A stretch of DNA of 64,000 nt from an uncultured Erysipelotrichaceae bacterium (GTDB lineage Bacteria > Bacillota_I > Bacilli_A > RFN20 > CAG-826). The translations under genes were made by a program, and so were the position numbers. Each line of letters begins with the position of its first letter. The stretch's first letter is position 1. Below are positions 61,396-64,000 of this stretch, one piece after another. The notes under the pieces are model-generated. The model was not told the DNA's origin. It ran no database searches and was given only the letters and a program-made list of their open reading frames with translations. The stretch is taken from NCBI GenBank assembly GCA_902787955.1, contig CADAIJ010000002.1, positions 62,001 through 126,000 on the forward strand. The letters are read 5' to 3'.

Positions 61396-61782
61396 ATGGA
61401 AAAAAAGAACGCCAGCATCGCTAGCCCAGATGAACTTAACAAGCATCTGCAACAAACGAATCCATTTACCTGGATTATTTTAGGTCTTGTGACCGTTATT
61501 TTACTTGGCTTCTTTGTCTGGTCTTTTATTTTTAAACTTCAAATTAAACTTACAGGTACTGCCTTAATTGAAAGTGGTAATGTTACTCTTGAAGTTAACC
61601 GCAGCGAATTAAGTAAACTTAAAGTTGATCAAAAAGTTCTTATTGGAGAAAAAGAAGGTAAGATCACTTCTTTCAAAGAAGATGGACAACCTAATATCTC
61701 TAAATTTAAATTATCTGATGGTGAATATAAATACACAATTATTGTGGAACAAAGACCAGCTGACTTTTTACTCGGGAAATAA
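61396..61782 (+). CDS. Short HlyD-like membrane protein of the peptide export system
   Basis: A 128-residue protein with a cytoplasmic N-terminus, one transmembrane helix (about residues 25-48, WIILGLVTVILLGFFVW) and a short extracytoplasmic beta-rich domain resembling the biotinyl-lipoyl end of HlyD-type secretion accessory proteins (TGTALIESGNVTLEV). It is much shorter than the accessory proteins usual in NHLP-type export clusters (about 300-400 residues), so it lacks the coiled-coil part. The exporter gene begins 3 bp after its stop. Confidence 0.65.
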   Translation: MEKKNASIASPDELNKHLQQTNPFTWIILGLVTVILLGFFVWSFIFKLQIKLTGTALIESGNVTLEVNRSELSKLKVDQKVLIGEKEGKITSFKEDGQPNISKFKLSDGEYKYTIIVEQRPADFLLGK

Positions 61783-61785
61783 AAC

Positions 61786-63960
61786 ATGAGAAAGAAAGAG
61801 ATAAAAAAGCCAAAGACTAAGGGCGTAGCTAATACCCCGATAATCATGCAACTCGAAGCTCTTGAATGTGGAGCGGCTTCTTTATCTATGGTCATGGCCT
61901 ATTACAACAAATGGGTACCTCTTGAACAAGTTAGAGTTGACTGCGGTGTCTCTCGTAACGGCAGTAACGCGAAGAATATTTTACGCGCCGCTAATAAATA
62001 TGGCTTTCAAACCAAAGGTTATGCATATAACATTGATAAACTTAGAAAAAGAGGAAAATTCCCTGCCATTATTCACTGGGGTGGTGGACACTTCGTTGTT
62101 TTAAATGGTTTTAGAGGCAATAAAGCAATTATTAATGACCCTGCTAAAGGTCTTGTTAAAGTTGATTTAAAAACCTTTGATCAATTCTTCACTGGTATTT
62201 ATCTTGAAATCTGGCCAGGTGAAGACTTTGTTCCAGGTGGTAAAAGAAAATCAATCTTCTCTTTTGCTAAGAAAAGACTTAAAGGTGCTGCTCCATTAAT
62301 TGTTTTCTTTGCTATTACCACGATTGTCTTCTACCTGTTTGGAATAATAAATCCGGTCATGAAGCAGGTCTTTGTTGACTATCTTTTAGGTGGAAATAAC
62401 CCAGATTGGTTACTTCCATTTGTCATTATTTTCGCAAGTATTGGCTTATTACAAGTTATCGTTACTGTTGTTCAAGCCTTATATCAATACAAGATTAGAG
62501 GTAAACTCGACTTACTTGGTTCAACCTCATATATTTGGAGAATTTTAAGACTTCCAATCGAATTCTTCTCTCAAAGAATGACTGGTGACCTTCAATCTAG
62601 ACAAAGTGAAAACGCCTCAATCGCTGAAACTTTAGTTAACGTTTTCGCTCCGCTTTTATTTAACACCATCATGATTGTGGTTTATTTAGTCATCATGCTT
62701 TCTAAGAACTACATTCTCGCTTTGGTGGGTGTTACCACAGTTGTTCTTAATGCTTTCTTCTCACAATATATCTCTAAAGCTAGAGTTAATATCTCCCGTG
62801 TCCAAGCTCGTGATAACGCTAAGTTATCCGCTATGACATCAAAAGGTATTGAAATGATTGAAACCATTAAATCTAACGGTGCGGAATCTGCTTATTTTGC
62901 TTCCTGGTCTGAAGCCCAAGAAGGTGCTGTCCAAGGAAAATTAAAAATGGCAAAAATCAATCAGACCTTGGGTCTTTTACCTCAAATCGTCACTATGATT
63001 GCGAACTATTCCGTTCTTATTCTTGGTGTTTATTACACAATTCAAGGACAATTCACAATCGGTTCGATTTTAGCTTTCCAAGCCTTATTAAGTTCATTCA
63101 TGGCACCAGCTAACACCATTATTTCTAGTGGACAAACTTTACAAGAAATGCGTACTCAAATGGAAAGAGTTGATGACGTTTTAGAATATCCACTTGATAA
63201 GAATGTTACTAGACATATTCCTACTGATAATATCTCTAAAATTAAAGGTAACCTCATTCTTAAAAACATTACCTTTGGATATTCAAGATTAGATAAACCA
63301 ATTCTTCAAGACTTTAACTTAGAAATTAAGCAAGGACAAAAGATTGCTATCGTTGGTTCAACTGGTAGTGGTAAATCAACCTTATCTAAACTTATTTCTG
63401 GTTTATATGCTCCTTGGAGTGGTGAAATTATCTTTAACGGTAAAAAGACTGAAGAAATTGATCATGAAATCTTTACATCTTCTATCGCAGTTGTTGACCA
63501 AGATATTACTCTTTATGAAGATACAATCTCCAATAACTTAAAGATGTGGGACGAATCTATTGAAGACTATGAAGTTATTATGGCGTGTAATGACGCACAA
63601 ATACATAAACAAATCATGGCAAGAGAAGGTGGCTATAACGCTCCTGTTCTTGAAGGTGGCAGAAACTTCTCTGGCGGTGAAAAACAAAGACTTGAAATCG
63701 CTCGTTCTTTAGCAAGTGATCCAAGTATTATTATCCTTGATGAAGCTACTAGTGCTTTAGATGCTAAAACTGAGTATGAAGTTGTTAAAGCGATTAAAGC
63801 TAGAGGTATAACCACAATCGTTATCGCACATAGACTTTCCACAATTCGTGATGCTGATTTAATCGTTGTCTTAGAAAAAGGTCGTATCGTGGAACAAGGC
63901 ACACATGATGAATTAATGAAACTTGAAGGTTCATATTTCAAGTTAGTTACAAATGAATAG
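61786..63960 (+). CDS. Peptidase-containing bacteriocin-type ABC exporter (PCAT, NHLP family)
   Basis: A 724-residue exporter that cuts leader peptides at double glycines and exports the core. An N-terminal C39 peptidase (residues about 15-145) has catalytic Cys28 in LECGAASLSMV, His102 in GGGHFVVLNG and Asp118 in INDP. A six-helix transmembrane domain follows, then an ATPase with Walker A GSTGSGKST, signature FSGGEKQR, Walker B IIILDEATSALD and switch IAHRLST. It should process the precursor at 59578 and perhaps the orphan one at 42 kb. The next gene begins 11 bp later. Confidence 0.92.
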   Translation: MRKKEIKKPKTKGVANTPIIMQLEALECGAASLSMVMAYYNKWVPLEQVRVDCGVSRNGSNAKNILRAANKYGFQTKGYAYNIDKLRKRGKFPAIIHWGGGHFVVLNGFRGNKAIINDPAKGLVKVDLKTFDQFFTGIYLEIWPGEDFVPGGKRKSIFSFAKKRLKGAAPLIVFFAITTIVFYLFGIINPVMKQVFVDYLLGGNNPDWLLPFVIIFASIGLLQVIVTVVQALYQYKIRGKLDLLGSTSYIWRILRLPIEFFSQRMTGDLQSRQSENASIAETLVNVFAPLLFNTIMIVVYLVIMLSKNYILALVGVTTVVLNAFFSQYISKARVNISRVQARDNAKLSAMTSKGIEMIETIKSNGAESAYFASWSEAQEGAVQGKLKMAKINQTLGLLPQIVTMIANYSVLILGVYYTIQGQFTIGSILAFQALLSSFMAPANTIISSGQTLQEMRTQMERVDDVLEYPLDKNVTRHIPTDNISKIKGNLILKNITFGYSRLDKPILQDFNLEIKQGQKIAIVGSTGSGKSTLSKLISGLYAPWSGEIIFNGKKTEEIDHEIFTSSIAVVDQDITLYEDTISNNLKMWDESIEDYEVIMACNDAQIHKQIMAREGGYNAPVLEGGRNFSGGEKQRLEIARSLASDPSIIILDEATSALDAKTEYEVVKAIKARGITTIVIAHRLSTIRDADLIVVLEKGRIVEQGTHDELMKLEGSYFKLVTNE

Positions 63961-63971
63961 AAGGAGAAAAC

Positions 63972-64000
63972 ATGGGTTGGTTTGAGGATCAGGTTAAGCA
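63972..64000 (+). CDS. Start of a second exporter subunit (partial)
   Basis: An ATG with AAGGAG upstream starts a frame MGWFEDQVK running off the window. This matches the usual start (MGWFDEQI-like) of the second ABC subunit of NHLP-type export systems, which lacks the peptidase. The assignment rests on nine residues and context. Confidence 0.55.

Noticed and set aside
1..64000. CRISPR arrays, tRNA or rRNA genes, insertion sequences, replication origin
   Set aside because: I saw no regularly spaced repeats, tRNA-like cloverleaf segments, transposase genes or terminal inverted repeats; small RNAs below recognition cannot be excluded.

Overview
The window comes from a low-GC, anaerobic Gram-positive-type bacterium using the standard code: the NRPS and mntA genes end in TGA, so it is not a code-4 mollicute. 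A class III (oxygen-sensitive) ribonucleotide reductase, fatty-acid kinase (FakA/FakB), OppABCDF, a BspA-type leucine-rich-repeat surface protein, many lipoproteins and a gut-type NRPS suggest an uncultured gut- or rumen-associated member of the Bacilli (Erysipelotrichales/RF39-like). This placement is inference. Most first genes of transcription units have a TATAAT-like box ending only about 6-15 nt before the ATG and no Shine-Dalgarno (leaderless or nearly so). Genes inside operons have strong AGGAGG-type sites.

Layout. 1-8.6 kb: end of an unidentified gene, rlmH, nrdD with a fused glutaredoxin domain, a thioredoxin-reductase-like gene, convergent nrdG, then cell-envelope genes. 8.7-18.1 kb: oppABCDF with a translationally coupled BspA-like protein. 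18.2-27.1 kb: polysaccharide flippase, GGDEF protein, six-helix membrane protein and two fused ATPase-FtsX transporters. 27.1-36.5 kb: rarA, a TetR-PAP2-glyA-phosphodiesterase operon on the minus strand, fakB-fakA and rlmD-type methyltransferase. 36.5-42.2 kb is an accessory stretch: an MntA/HepT-type toxin-antitoxin whose HEPN toxin is fused to a GNAT acetyltransferase, a broken ORF6N gene, a secreted alpha/beta hydrolase with a lipoprotein, and an orphan Nif11/NHLP-type precursor with a zinc-ribbon-like core. 43.4-48.5 kb: a three-gene ABC importer. 48.7-58.6 kb: a natural-product locus (Sfp-type PPTase; dimodular NRPS C-A-T-C-A-T-R; MATE exporter fused to an RsbW-like ATPase domain; STAS protein). 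58.7-64 kb: a response regulator with a SARP-like output domain, a GG-leader RiPP precursor, a radical SAM/SPASM maturase, a short HlyD-like protein, a peptidase-containing ABC exporter and the start of a second exporter subunit.

The most interesting thing is a putative regulon. Four promoters (59.5, 61.2, 38.4 and 42.1 kb) lack a usual -35 and carry two or three direct TGTGGCA heptamers at exactly 11-bp period, each ending exactly 10 bp before a -10 box. Direct heptamers at 11-bp spacing are the known operator type of SARP activators, and a SARP-like response regulator is encoded 15 bp before the first of these repeats. The regulon would join the RiPP operon, the orphan zinc-ribbon precursor, the secreted hydrolase operon and a short orphan transcript into one secreted-product programme. 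A second unexplained signal is a short intergenic element built around TTTTCCCAAAG, present in five copies.
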